Source: Mucilaginibacter jinjuensis (GTDB taxonomy: Bacteria; Bacteroidota; Bacteroidia; Sphingobacteriales; Sphingobacteriaceae). From it: DNA of 64,000 nucleotides. The translations under genes were made by a program, and so were the position numbers. How positions within the stretch are numbered: position 1 is the first letter of the stretch; the number at the start of each line of letters is the position of its first letter. Where the stretch lies: positions 1,178,001 through 1,242,000 of the forward strand of contig NZ_CP117167.1 in NCBI RefSeq assembly GCF_028596025.1, given 5' to 3'. Shown in pieces: positions 9,351 to 18,243 of this stretch. Below the pieces are notes generated by a model. It did not search any database and was not told the DNA's origin. It worked only from the letters and a program-made list of their open reading frames with translations.

Positions 9351-9352
9351 TC

Positions 9353-9409
9353 GTTAACGCTTCGTTAACGCTTTATTAACAGTTACAGATGTTGCTGTTC
9401 GTTAGCTTG
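9353..9409 (+). promoter_or_regulatory. Second copy of triple 11-bp repeat promoter
   Basis: Units GTTAACGCTTC, GTTAACGCTTT and ATTAAC start at 9353, 9364 and 9375, again with an 11-bp period. A TAGCTTG sequence at 9403-9409 lies 28 bp after the third unit starts, the same offset as at the 5761 element; it is a weaker match to TAnnTTTG. The S41 peptidase start codon is 53 bp downstream. Shared sequence and geometry with the other copy argue for one regulator. Confidence 0.65.
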
Positions 9410-9461
9410 CGCGATTATTTAACATGCCGCGTAAATGCCGCAGCAAAAGGTATAAAAAAAC

Positions 9462-10454
9462 ATGAAATTTTTAAAAAGTGTACTGTCATTAACCATGATG
9501 GTTATTGTAATAGATGTTAACGCGCAAACAACGGCTGTAACTCAAGTCAGTAATCTGCCAAAAAAAGAAACTGAGTCGCTTGTTAATGAGGTTTGCCATA
9601 AAATTGAAGATGTGTATTTTGATATCGGAAAAGGGAAACAGCTCAGTCAGTTACTATTGGAAAACCTGAAATCCGGTAAATTCTATAATCTTCCCGCCGA
9701 TTCTGTAACATGGAGGATAACCAACTTGCTTCGTCGGGAGACACATGACCTGCATTTCTTTGTTGGCACACAAGCTTTTATGAGGCGGCGCGAAATGAAA
9801 GAAGGCACACCCGAAAACTATAACGGCGGCTTCGTCGATGTTAAAATACTGCAGCATAATATCGGATACATCAAATACGTGCGCTGCATTGCAGATTCGG
9901 CTGCTTTCGAAAAGATTGCGAACGCGATGAACTTTTTAAAAGGTTGTTCATCCATTCTTTTTGATATCACAGACAACCCCGGAGGAAATGGGTCAAGTTG
10001 CGGATTTATCAATAACTTTTTATTTAAAGGCGATGCACATAAGCATCTGTTGGTAAAAACATGCAGGGATTCCAGCCATAATGGAGAAACTGAGATTACT
10101 TACCATCGGCCAATAACGGATTATTTTCAGGATATTCCGGTTTACATCATGACATCTAAAAATACGGGGTCTGCGGCGGAATATTTTGCCTTTGTTGCTC
10201 AGCAGTTAAAAAGGGCGACGATTCTCGGGCAAAAAACTGCCGGAGCGGCCAACCCGGTTGCCGGCATAGAATTTGACAAATATGTTGCTTATATTCCTGT
10301 CTGCCAGATTGCTACGTTCAACGGCAAATCTTTTGAGGGAACCGGTATTATTCCGGACGTACAGCTGACCTCCGGCGATTGGATAAAAGAAGCGGCAGCT
10401 TACATCATTTCAAAAAAACAGGGGGCAGCGAACCTGAGTAGCGACACTAAGTAA
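9462..10454 (+). CDS. S41 family peptidase, secreted
   Basis: A 330-residue protein with an N-terminal signal peptide (hydrophobic core, ending near DVNAQ). An N-terminal helical domain resembles that of IRBP/tricorn-like S41 peptidases, without a PDZ domain. The catalytic core shows a DITDNPGGNG loop, the serine motif NTGSAAEYF and the following GQKTAGAA. Such enzymes cleave near protein C-termini in the periplasm; the substrate is unknown. It is first in the unit behind the second triple-repeat promoter, with the alpha/beta hydrolase about 100 bp downstream. A diverged, non-Prc member. Confidence 0.82.
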   Translation: MKFLKSVLSLTMMVIVIDVNAQTTAVTQVSNLPKKETESLVNEVCHKIEDVYFDIGKGKQLSQLLLENLKSGKFYNLPADSVTWRITNLLRRETHDLHFFVGTQAFMRRREMKEGTPENYNGGFVDVKILQHNIGYIKYVRCIADSAAFEKIANAMNFLKGCSSILFDITDNPGGNGSSCGFINNFLFKGDAHKHLLVKTCRDSSHNGETEITYHRPITDYFQDIPVYIMTSKNTGSAAEYFAFVAQQLKRATILGQKTAGAANPVAGIEFDKYVAYIPVCQIATFNGKSFEGTGIIPDVQLTSGDWIKEAAAYIISKKQGAANLSSDTK

Positions 10455-10555
10455 GATTAAGAAAGATAAATAAATTAATAATAGGTAGGCAAGGAAAGGG
10501 CGTCGTTCGCGAAGCGTTAAATCAATGATAAACACTGCCTAAAAGTACATCTGTT

Positions 10556-11497
10556 ATGAAATCTAAGTTAATATTTCCATTTATTATTCTTGTTATCTTT
10601 ACTAAAACAGTATTAGCGCAAGGTAAACTTTCTCAGGGTGAGCATTTTGCGGAGGTGAACGGTTTGAAAATGCATTACTATGTAGAAGGGACCGGACCGG
10701 TATGTCTGTTCCCTTCTCCGGGCTGGGGGCTTTCGGTAGATTATGCCAGATCAATAAGTGTCCTTAAAAAGCATTTCACAGTAGTGTTTTATGACACGCG
10801 GCATTCCGGGAAAACTAATGGCCCGGATGATTACCGCCACTATACCGGTAAATATTTCACTGATGATATGGATGCACTGCGTATTTATCTTGGCCAGCCG
10901 AAAGTCTGGGTCGCCGGGCACTCTGCCGGCGGTTTCCAAGTCCTGCGGTATGGAATCCATTATAGCGTCAACTTAAATGGGATCATTGCCATTGATGCCT
11001 TGGCTGTCGCCGACAGTATGTATTTAGCGGAAGCACATAAGCAAATGCTAAAACGGGTCAACAAACCATATTTTACTTGGAAACGGGCGGACATGGTGCT
11101 GGGGCTTGACACTACAAAAAGAACATTACAGGAAGATCTGTCGCAGACTTTTGAGTTTTATTTTCACGACCCCGCAAAGATGAAGCTTTTCCCGGCTAAT
11201 TATACCTTGAATGACATGGCCTGGGATTATACCAACAAGGCAGAGACTTTTAGCGAAAATCTTTTGCCAGATCTTAAGCGGATAAGCGTACCTGTATTGG
11301 TGCTGGCAGGCGATGATGACGTGGTATGCGACGCTATTTCACAAGCTATACGGATTTATCAGAATGTGCCGCATGCCAACATGGCAATTTTCAATGATTC
11401 CGGACACTGTCCCTGGATCGAACAGCCGGCTGCATTCGATACAGCTGTTGAGGCTTGGCTAAGCGAAATTTTAGCATCCCAGATGGATCAAAAATAG
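10556..11497 (+). CDS. Exported alpha/beta hydrolase
   Basis: A 313-residue protein with a signal peptide (about 1-22, ending VLAQ). The fold shows the nucleophile elbow GHSAGG, an acid in the AGDDD segment and the base in SGHCPW. The order and spacing fit proline-iminopeptidase-like or esterase members of the family (S33-like). The substrate cannot be told from sequence. It follows the S41 peptidase on the same strand and is probably in its transcription unit, so a role in peptide breakdown is plausible but inferred. Confidence 0.82.
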   Translation: MKSKLIFPFIILVIFTKTVLAQGKLSQGEHFAEVNGLKMHYYVEGTGPVCLFPSPGWGLSVDYARSISVLKKHFTVVFYDTRHSGKTNGPDDYRHYTGKYFTDDMDALRIYLGQPKVWVAGHSAGGFQVLRYGIHYSVNLNGIIAIDALAVADSMYLAEAHKQMLKRVNKPYFTWKRADMVLGLDTTKRTLQEDLSQTFEFYFHDPAKMKLFPANYTLNDMAWDYTNKAETFSENLLPDLKRISVPVLVLAGDDDVVCDAISQAIRIYQNVPHANMAIFNDSGHCPWIEQPAAFDTAVEAWLSEILASQMDQK

Positions 11498-12158
11498 TTT
11501 GCCTCTAAAATTACCTTAAGCGTCAATTTAACAGCGTAGCATAGTGCTTTTTCACAATGTTCATCCCTGTTGTTTAAAATTGATATGCGACCGATTTGTC
11601 ATATAGAGTTACTACCTCAATCCGGGGAACCTGAAATTTGCTCAGTTCTATAAAGCAGCACTTTGTAGAGCTGAGCAGATATGCTTTCACTATTTTAAAC
11701 GAACATCCAGCGCGGAACAAATAGCACAGCAAGCTTTTTTAAATATTGGAGCGAAAGGTACGTTAGTCACTTATACGTCTGTAACTACCTGATTATACTG
11801 ATCAATAACAACGAGTGTTTGAATTACGTCAAACATCTCAAAGTCGGGGAGAGATTTGAGATTAATACAAATAGTATAATAAAAAAACGACAAAAATCAC
11901 CTCTTATAAACACAGCCTGAGCCTTCATGTTCTTATACAAGAATAGTGGATAAGGCAGTCTTTTTGTCGCTTGATATCCTGGATTTAACTTGCTCTCAAC
12001 CTTACTAAGTGCGCCAATATTACTTGAACGAGATAAAGGAGTTCTATAAACATTCATATTGCTTGCTATGAATTCTATCAATTACGCAGGTAATCTTATT
12101 TTAATATGAAAAGGGATACCATATTGTTAAATTGCTGGCAACGGTATCAATTACAATC
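11498..12158. other. Intergenic between convergent units
   Basis: About 660 bp between convergent transcription units. A plus-strand stretch near 11690-11790 reads like part of a sigma-factor helix (EQIAQQAFLNI) but has no start and no further homology. A minus-strand frame at 11824..12081 is not convincing. Nothing else was recognised. Confidence 0.4.
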
Positions 12159-13061
12159 TTAGGGATGAAGCGATAACCTTTTTAAGTATTCCAGCAATTG
12201 TTTGGGCCTGTCGGTCTGGATAATGCGGGCGTGTTGATTTATTAGCCATTCCCAACTATTTTTAATGTCTTCACGCTCAACTGCTAAATCATCATCATGG
12301 CCTGCATTTAAACTCGCCCACAAAGAGTTAATCCAAATTTTAGAGCCATGTTGAGGGATAAAAGCATTGTTGGATATAATGCCTGACGTATCTTTTGCAA
12401 AGATCAATTCAAAAGCAACGGGTTTAATCTCTTTCTGATATTCAGTGATAATTTGCTTGGCTGTAGGCTTATCAAGGTAAACAACAGGCATAAACGTTAT
12501 GCTATCCAGTATCGTGGGGTATTTAGCGCGTACATCTATATAGGGCGCATCTGTTTTAAAGATAGCTTGTTGTAACGTTCCGGTTTTCTTGAGCACTCGG
12601 TAAGCTTCATTATAATAAGGATAACTTTTATCAAGGTTAATCAGTATTTTGCCTTTGGCGAGTAACATCACTTCTTCAAGCGTTGGAATGCTATGATTGC
12701 TAACTACACCTAAACCATTCCTGAGATGGAATTTTTTTAATTGTTCCAAAGTATAATCAGATGGTTTACCTTTTCCGTTCGTTGTTCTGTCAATGGTTTC
12801 ATCGTGCATAATTATCAATACACCATCACTGGTTCTGTTAAGGTCTACTTCAATAATATCTACCCCCATATCAATAGCCAGTTTGTAAGCCTGCAATGAG
12901 TTTTCGGGAGCATTGCGCCAGTCGCCGCGATGGGCTGCAACCAATACATTTTTATCGTTAGGGTTGTGTAGCTGCTTGATAAGCTTGTCAACTTGTGCAT
13001 TGGCATTAAAGCCGACAAGTAATAGCGTACCTGAAAATATTTGTTTAAAAAGGTGTTTCAT
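12159..13061 (-). CDS. Glycerophosphodiester phosphodiesterase, exported
   Basis: A 300-residue protein with a signal peptide (about 1-22, ending NANAQ). The GDPD TIM barrel is clear: AAHRGDW near residue 43 with the catalytic His-Arg, then APENS, IIEVDLN and MHDETIDRTTNG, which hold the metal ligands and the second catalytic His. It hydrolyses glycerophosphodiesters to an alcohol and glycerol 3-phosphate in the periplasm. It is the last gene of the sigma-FecR-SusC-SusD locus, so the imported substrate may be a phosphodiester such as a deacylated phospholipid or teichoic-acid fragment (inference). Confidence 0.9.
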   Translation of the reverse strand: MKHLFKQIFSGTLLLVGFNANAQVDKLIKQLHNPNDKNVLVAAHRGDWRNAPENSLQAYKLAIDMGVDIIEVDLNRTSDGVLIIMHDETIDRTTNGKGKPSDYTLEQLKKFHLRNGLGVVSNHSIPTLEEVMLLAKGKILINLDKSYPYYNEAYRVLKKTGTLQQAIFKTDAPYIDVRAKYPTILDSITFMPVVYLDKPTAKQIITEYQKEIKPVAFELIFAKDTSGIISNNAFIPQHGSKIWINSLWASLNAGHDDDLAVEREDIKNSWEWLINQHARIIQTDRPKQLLEYLKRLSLHP

Positions 13062-13077
13062 AATGATGTTTAAATAT

Positions 13078-13105
13078 GGTGAAGGGCTTTTTAAAGCCCT
13101 TCACC
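13078..13105 (-). terminator. Perfect 13-bp hairpin between susD-like and GDPD genes
   Basis: GGTGAAGGGCTTT (13078-13090) and AAAGCCCTTCACC (13093-13105) pair perfectly around a 2-nt centre. It sits between the susD stop and the GDPD start, with no strong T run on the minus strand. It likely attenuates or stabilises mRNA rather than fully stopping transcription. Confidence 0.6.
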
Positions 13106-13117
13106 GAGTATTTGAAA

Positions 13118-14503
13118 TTAATAACCTGGATTTTGTGTAAAGCCCGATTTATTTGTCGAGATATCAATTTCTGATTGTGGAATAGGGTACAGGTATTGGT
13201 AAGCCTGAATAGTAATAGGTGTTAACCCAGAGTTCTTTAACGCAGCAATAGCCGTATTGGTACGGATTAAATCGAACCAACGGTGTAGCTCCAATGGTAA
13301 CTCTAACCTGCGTTCATTTAATACAGCTGTTCCAAATGTTGTTTGATCTGGTAACGTGGCTGTAGTATAAACGGCTGCACCGGCCCTTGCACGTACAGCA
13401 TTTAAATAAGTTAATGCATCTGTATTATAGCCTGTTTCGTTTAATGCTTCGGCGTACATTAATAATACATCGGCATATCTTAATACAATGAAATCGTTGC
13501 CCAGTGTTTTGTTATTCGGGTCGAAGGTGTCATAATATTTTTTAACGGGCTTATCATTGGCATCCAAAGTAACGGTGTTTAAAAGATCGGATCGTTGATC
13601 GCCTGAACCATAACTGCTAATCAATTTAGGGTCTAACCCCGGTTGATTAAAGTAAGCAGCCAAACCATGGCCCTGGCCTGCTATGGTTTTATTATAACGA
13701 ACGGCAAAGATGATCTCTGCATTCATTTTGTTGTTCACATCAAATACGGATGCCACGGTAGGAAGCAACTTATAACCATACACATTGCTTGCCGAAACCA
13801 GATCCTTTAATATGTTAACAGCGGAGGTGTATTTTGCTTCTGTCAAATAAACTTTTCCTAAAAGTGCTTTGGCTGCTCCCTGTGTTGCCCTTCCCAAATC
13901 TGTTGCGTTGGTATAAGTAACAGGCAAAAGGTTTATAGCCGCTGTAAGATCGGTTTCAATAGCATTGTAAACATCCTGAACAGAACTTCTGCCTTGCGCT
14001 TTGGCATCGTCTGCAGTAACAGGGGCTAATTCCAACGGTGCGGCTCCCCATAAACGTACGATGTTGAAATAATGAAGTGCACGCAGAAACCTGAGTTCCC
14101 CTTCATATTGCGCTTTTAGTTTAGGGTCGGTTACTACATCTAAATGTACTATGGTATTATTGCAGCGCGATATGCCGTTGTAGATGTTAGTCCAGGCCCC
14201 TTTGATATCCGTATTATCAGCCTTAGCTAAAAACTGGTCGATGTTGTATTCTGTACCTGCATTTGCGCCGGGATTCAGGTTTTCAACATTGTCGCCACGG
14301 GCTTCCATCATATCTACAAACGTTCCGTAATACATATTCTGTAGCGATGCATAAGCTGCTGTTACGGCATTACCAATATCGGCAGTAGTTTTATAATAAG
14401 CTACATCTGTAGCCTGAGATTGCGGAACCAGCGTTAAAAAGCTCTTTTTACACGATAAAAGGCTAACGCAACAAATGAGTATGGTTGATATATATTTTTT
14501 CAT
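13118..14503 (-). CDS. SusD/RagB family nutrient-binding lipoprotein
   Basis: A 461-residue outer-membrane lipoprotein. The signal peptide ends in the lipobox LLSC near residue 18, followed by the usual SusD start (FLTLVPQS) and TPR-like helices (ELRFLRALHYFNIVRLWGAA). The C-terminal segment has the family's NERRLELPLELHRWFDLIRT signature. SusD forms the lid on the SusC channel and binds the ligand at the cell surface. It begins 18 bp after susC, as expected for a co-translated pair. Confidence 0.93.
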   Translation of the reverse strand: MKKYISTILICCVSLLSCKKSFLTLVPQSQATDVAYYKTTADIGNAVTAAYASLQNMYYGTFVDMMEARGDNVENLNPGANAGTEYNIDQFLAKADNTDIKGAWTNIYNGISRCNNTIVHLDVVTDPKLKAQYEGELRFLRALHYFNIVRLWGAAPLELAPVTADDAKAQGRSSVQDVYNAIETDLTAAINLLPVTYTNATDLGRATQGAAKALLGKVYLTEAKYTSAVNILKDLVSASNVYGYKLLPTVASVFDVNNKMNAEIIFAVRYNKTIAGQGHGLAAYFNQPGLDPKLISSYGSGDQRSDLLNTVTLDANDKPVKKYYDTFDPNNKTLGNDFIVLRYADVLLMYAEALNETGYNTDALTYLNAVRARAGAAVYTTATLPDQTTFGTAVLNERRLELPLELHRWFDLIRTNTAIAALKNSGLTPITIQAYQYLYPIPQSEIDISTNKSGFTQNPGY

Positions 14504-14521
14504 TGCTGATCTCTTAGAGAG

Positions 14522-17500
14522 TTAAAATTTAAGGTTTAGGCCAAGCAAAAAGTTCTTTGCTACAGGATAACTTCCGTAGTCAACGCCCTGTTGCAGTGGG
14601 TTGGAGTCTACACTTACTTCCGGGTTGTAACCGTTGTACTTGGTAATAGTAAATGGATTTTCGGCTGTGAAGTAAATTCGAACACCGGCAAGGCCTATGG
14701 CTTTAGCAGTTGGTTGTGGTAAAGAAACACCGAATGTTAAATCCCTGATTCTTAAATAAGATCCAGGAGACAAGTGATAGGTTGAGATTTGCGCATTTAA
14801 ACCGGTTTCACTTCTGTTGGCACGGGCCACAATACCGTTGCCCGGATCTGATGGCGACACCCACCTGTTTAAGGCGTCGGTAGTATTATTCGCGTAGCTT
14901 TCGGTAGAGTTGTAGTGACGCTGGGCGATATTGGCAATGGTATTACCATAAACACCCTGGGCGGCCACATTTAAGTCGAAAATCCCGTATTGAACTTGGC
15001 CTGAATAACCATAAGTAAATTTAGGCTGATAATTACCTGTAATGGTTTTATCATTACCATCAATAACGCCATCGCCGTTAATATCGGCAAACTTAAAATC
15101 GCCGGGTTTAGCGCCTGGTACTTTGGCCTTGGTATTATCAATATCGGCCTGATCTTTAAATACACCTGTTTTAACCAGCGTATAATAGTTACCAATTGGT
15201 TTGCCTACTTCGGTAATAAAATAAATTACGTTTTGGGCCTGGGTGATAATGGAGTTTACGCCACCCAGATCCAACACTTTGTTACGGTTTGCAGAGTAGT
15301 TAATACTATTGGTAAACCTGAATTTACCTGCTGTGCTGGTGTTGGATAAGGTAACCTCAATACCCTTATTGTTTACCTTGCCAATATTAACCAAACTGGT
15401 TGTATAGCCTGTAGCCAACGGAACAGGTATGTTTAGTAATAAATGGCTGGTGTTATTGGTATATACATCAACCGTAGCATTTAAAATACCTTTAAATAAA
15501 CTGATATCGGTACCCAGGTTAATGGCTGATGTTTTCTCCCAGCCTAAATTGGGGTTTGACGCGGTTGATTGATACAAGCCCGGATTGAGCGTGCCGCTTC
15601 CTGATCCAAATACGTAATTAGATTGGGATAGGGTAGACAGGTAGGCATAATTAGGGATCTGGAAGTTACCCGTTACACCATAACTTGCCCTTAATTTTAA
15701 AGAGCTGATGGCTGTGATGTTTTTCATGAAATCCTCATCGCTCACAATCCAGCCAGCCGAAGCTGATGGGAAATAGCCATATTTGGTATTAGGGCCAAAA
15801 CGCGATGAACCATCGGCACGCACAGCAGCCGACAATAGATACCTGTCTTTATAACTATATTGTAACCTGGCTAAGCCCGATAACAAAGACCATTCGTTAA
15901 TGGCAGAAGTGAAGCTGGTTATCGTAGTTGCGCCATTCAGTGTTTTTACCAGGTCATTAGGGAAACCTGTTGCGCCGATGGCTGAGCTGTTGCTTCGCTC
16001 TCTTTGTAGGGTATAGCCCGCCAGTGCCTGTAGGGAATGATCGCCCCATCGTTTTTTGTAGCTTACCGTGTTCTCCAATACCCAGTTAGTGATCTGGTTG
16101 GCATCATAAGTGGCTGTCGGCACAGATGGTGTGGTGAGCGTGAGCGGGCTTGGCAAGGTAGAAGGGCTAAAAATGCTTCTGTTAAAATCACTGATATCGG
16201 TTCCGAATGATACCTTGTATTTTAGATCTTTTACAATTTCATATTCAGCATATAGGTTGCTCAGCAATTTCTTTTCATAAGTTACGTCGGTCTTCAGCAT
16301 AGCCAGCGCAACAGGGTTTATACCGTTTGATTGCGAATACTGCCATTTAAACTGATCGAAATTGTAAGTACCATCGGGGTTGGTAACCGGGAAAAACGGA
16401 GATGCTACCAGCGCGCCTTCTATAATGTTTTGGTTACCATTATTAAATGCACCCTCGGTTTGCTGATAGTTATAAATACCATAATCATAATTGATACTGG
16501 CACCCAGTTTTAAGTGATTATAATGTGCATCGAGGTTAACGCGTCCGGCATATCTTTTATAACCAGAGTTAATAACTATACCGTCCTGATCGAGGTAGTT
16601 ACCCGAAATATAATACTGCACATTATCAGAGCCACCGGCTACAGATAAGGTATGGCTTTGCATAGCTGCCTGTTGAAAAATAGCGTCCTGCCAGTTGGTA
16701 TCGGTTAAACCAGGTTTGCCTTGCAGATAAGGGAAAATCTCCGGGGGCAAGAGGTAAGCTAAGCTGGTATTGGTTGATGCCGCGCCTAACTTGCTTAAAC
16801 GGGTCGCATTATCGTCTGTTGCGCTACCGGTTAAACCTTTGGCTTGCAACTGATCGAAATAAGTGTTGTTGTGCGCATCATAAATCAACTGTGCATATTG
16901 CGTGGCATTCAGCATCGGGATTTCTTTGGTAGTTGACTGGATACCATAATAGCTATTTAAATTAATAGCCATTTTATCCTTTTTGCCACGTTTGGTTGTA
17001 ATGATCACTACACCGTTTGACCCCCTTGAACCATATATAGCAGCGGCCGATGCATCTTTTAAAACGTCAACGCTTTCTATATCGTTTACATTAATTGCAT
17101 TAAGCGGGTTCACTTTAAAGCCTGAGTTGGGGAAGCCTGCGCCGCTAATGTCATTATCAGATAATGGTACACCATCCACAACGTATAACGGATCGCTGCC
17201 TGCGGTGATGGTACCTGTGCCACGTACGTGTATAGATATCCCGGCACCGGGGGCGCCGTTAGGCTGTAATACCTGCACACCGGCCAGTTTACCCGTCATG
17301 GCTTTATCTACACCGGTAGCAGGAAAATTATTAATATCGGCCGAACCCAGTGATGAAACGGCTGTAGTAACATCTTTACGATTTTGTGTGCCGTAACCGA
17401 TAACCACCACTTCTTTCATTTGGCTTGATGTGGGCTTTAGCGCAATATTGATTGTTTTCCTGGCATTTACGGCTTGTTCCAAAGGTTCGTAACCAATAAA

Positions 17501-18100
17501 GGTAAAAACCAGCACATCGTTTTCATCTGCCTTGATGCTGTAATTTCCCTGGTTATCGGTAGAAGTGGATGCTTGCCCACCTTTTACCTTTACGGTTACA
17601 CCCGGCAGGGGTTGACCTTGCTCGTCATTTACCTTGCCGCTAACTTTAATAATGGCCGACATTACCTGATCTGATGCCTTAGTTCTCATGGCATCAATTA
17701 AAATGTTGTCGCCAATTACTTTGTAAGTTAGGTGCTTGGGTAATAGTAGTTTATCAAGTGCAATATCAAGACTTAGGTTATTGGCAGAAAAACTACTTAC
17801 CTCGAGGCTGCTAATTTTTGCACTTGGGTATACGAAATGCAGGTTAGATAACCTTTCAATTTTGCGTAATACACTTGCCAAAGACTCGTTCTTTACAACA
17901 AGATTTATTTTTGTTGTAGCAAGTTCTTGCGCTTTTCCGGCGTCAGCCATTAATGTGAGCGTACTAATGCCGATCAGGAAAATTATGGTTGCCGAAATTC
18001 TCATGATTTGTTTAATGTGTTGTTTTACCCCGATGGAAGACATTTTACTGCCAACGGGGCAAAGCGGTGCCGTTTTCTTTTTTTTCAAAAGAAATTTCAT
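14522..18100 (-). CDS. SusC/RagA TonB-dependent outer-membrane transporter with STN domain
   Basis: A 1192-residue protein. It has a long N-terminus with a hydrophobic export segment at about 33-52, an STN domain (about 65-135), a carboxypeptidase-D-like domain (about 150-235, with GQPLPGVTVKVKG), a plug with GYGTQNRKDVTTAVSS and VVDGVPLSD, a DASAAAIYGSRGSNGVV motif, and a C-terminal beta-barrel. The STN domain lets the occupied transporter signal to FecR and so to the ECF sigma factor. With SusD it imports an oligomeric substrate, perhaps a phosphodiester judging from the downstream GDPD. Confidence 0.95.
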   Translation of the reverse strand: MKFLLKKKKTAPLCPVGSKMSSIGVKQHIKQIMRISATIIFLIGISTLTLMADAGKAQELATTKINLVVKNESLASVLRKIERLSNLHFVYPSAKISSLEVSSFSANNLSLDIALDKLLLPKHLTYKVIGDNILIDAMRTKASDQVMSAIIKVSGKVNDEQGQPLPGVTVKVKGGQASTSTDNQGNYSIKADENDVLVFTFIGYEPLEQAVNARKTINIALKPTSSQMKEVVVIGYGTQNRKDVTTAVSSLGSADINNFPATGVDKAMTGKLAGVQVLQPNGAPGAGISIHVRGTGTITAGSDPLYVVDGVPLSDNDISGAGFPNSGFKVNPLNAINVNDIESVDVLKDASAAAIYGSRGSNGVVIITTKRGKKDKMAINLNSYYGIQSTTKEIPMLNATQYAQLIYDAHNNTYFDQLQAKGLTGSATDDNATRLSKLGAASTNTSLAYLLPPEIFPYLQGKPGLTDTNWQDAIFQQAAMQSHTLSVAGGSDNVQYYISGNYLDQDGIVINSGYKRYAGRVNLDAHYNHLKLGASINYDYGIYNYQQTEGAFNNGNQNIIEGALVASPFFPVTNPDGTYNFDQFKWQYSQSNGINPVALAMLKTDVTYEKKLLSNLYAEYEIVKDLKYKVSFGTDISDFNRSIFSPSTLPSPLTLTTPSVPTATYDANQITNWVLENTVSYKKRWGDHSLQALAGYTLQRERSNSSAIGATGFPNDLVKTLNGATTITSFTSAINEWSLLSGLARLQYSYKDRYLLSAAVRADGSSRFGPNTKYGYFPSASAGWIVSDEDFMKNITAISSLKLRASYGVTGNFQIPNYAYLSTLSQSNYVFGSGSGTLNPGLYQSTASNPNLGWEKTSAINLGTDISLFKGILNATVDVYTNNTSHLLLNIPVPLATGYTTSLVNIGKVNNKGIEVTLSNTSTAGKFRFTNSINYSANRNKVLDLGGVNSIITQAQNVIYFITEVGKPIGNYYTLVKTGVFKDQADIDNTKAKVPGAKPGDFKFADINGDGVIDGNDKTITGNYQPKFTYGYSGQVQYGIFDLNVAAQGVYGNTIANIAQRHYNSTESYANNTTDALNRWVSPSDPGNGIVARANRSETGLNAQISTYHLSPGSYLRIRDLTFGVSLPQPTAKAIGLAGVRIYFTAENPFTITKYNGYNPEVSVDSNPLQQGVDYGSYPVAKNFLLGLNLKF

Positions 18101-18150
18101 AGATTCGTTTGATTTTAAATTGTTAATTGCTAATGGTTAAAGTCACTTTT

Positions 18151-18185
18151 AAAACCGTTTTGTCTCGACCACAAAGCGGTTTTTG
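18151..18185 (-). terminator. Hairpin between fecR-like and susC-like genes
   Basis: AAAACCGTTTTGT (18151-18163) pairs with ACAAAGCGGTTTT (18171-18183) in a 13-bp stem with one G-U pair. It lies between the FecR stop and the SusC start on the minus strand, and the A run on the plus strand gives a T-rich tail for that direction. It probably separates or tunes regulator and transporter expression. Confidence 0.55.
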
Positions 18186-18243
18186 TGTTTCGTAGGTGGT
18201 TATGTAAGGGTTCTTTTCATGGTTGAATTAATTAAAGGAGTGA

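Noticed and set aside
11690..11790. Sigma-factor-like text (EQIAQQAFLNI)
   Set aside because: Too short, no start codon and no second conserved region.
16983..18140. Long frames antisense to the SusC gene
   Set aside because: They lie inside a clear SusC coding region, have no recognisable domain and follow from its codon use.
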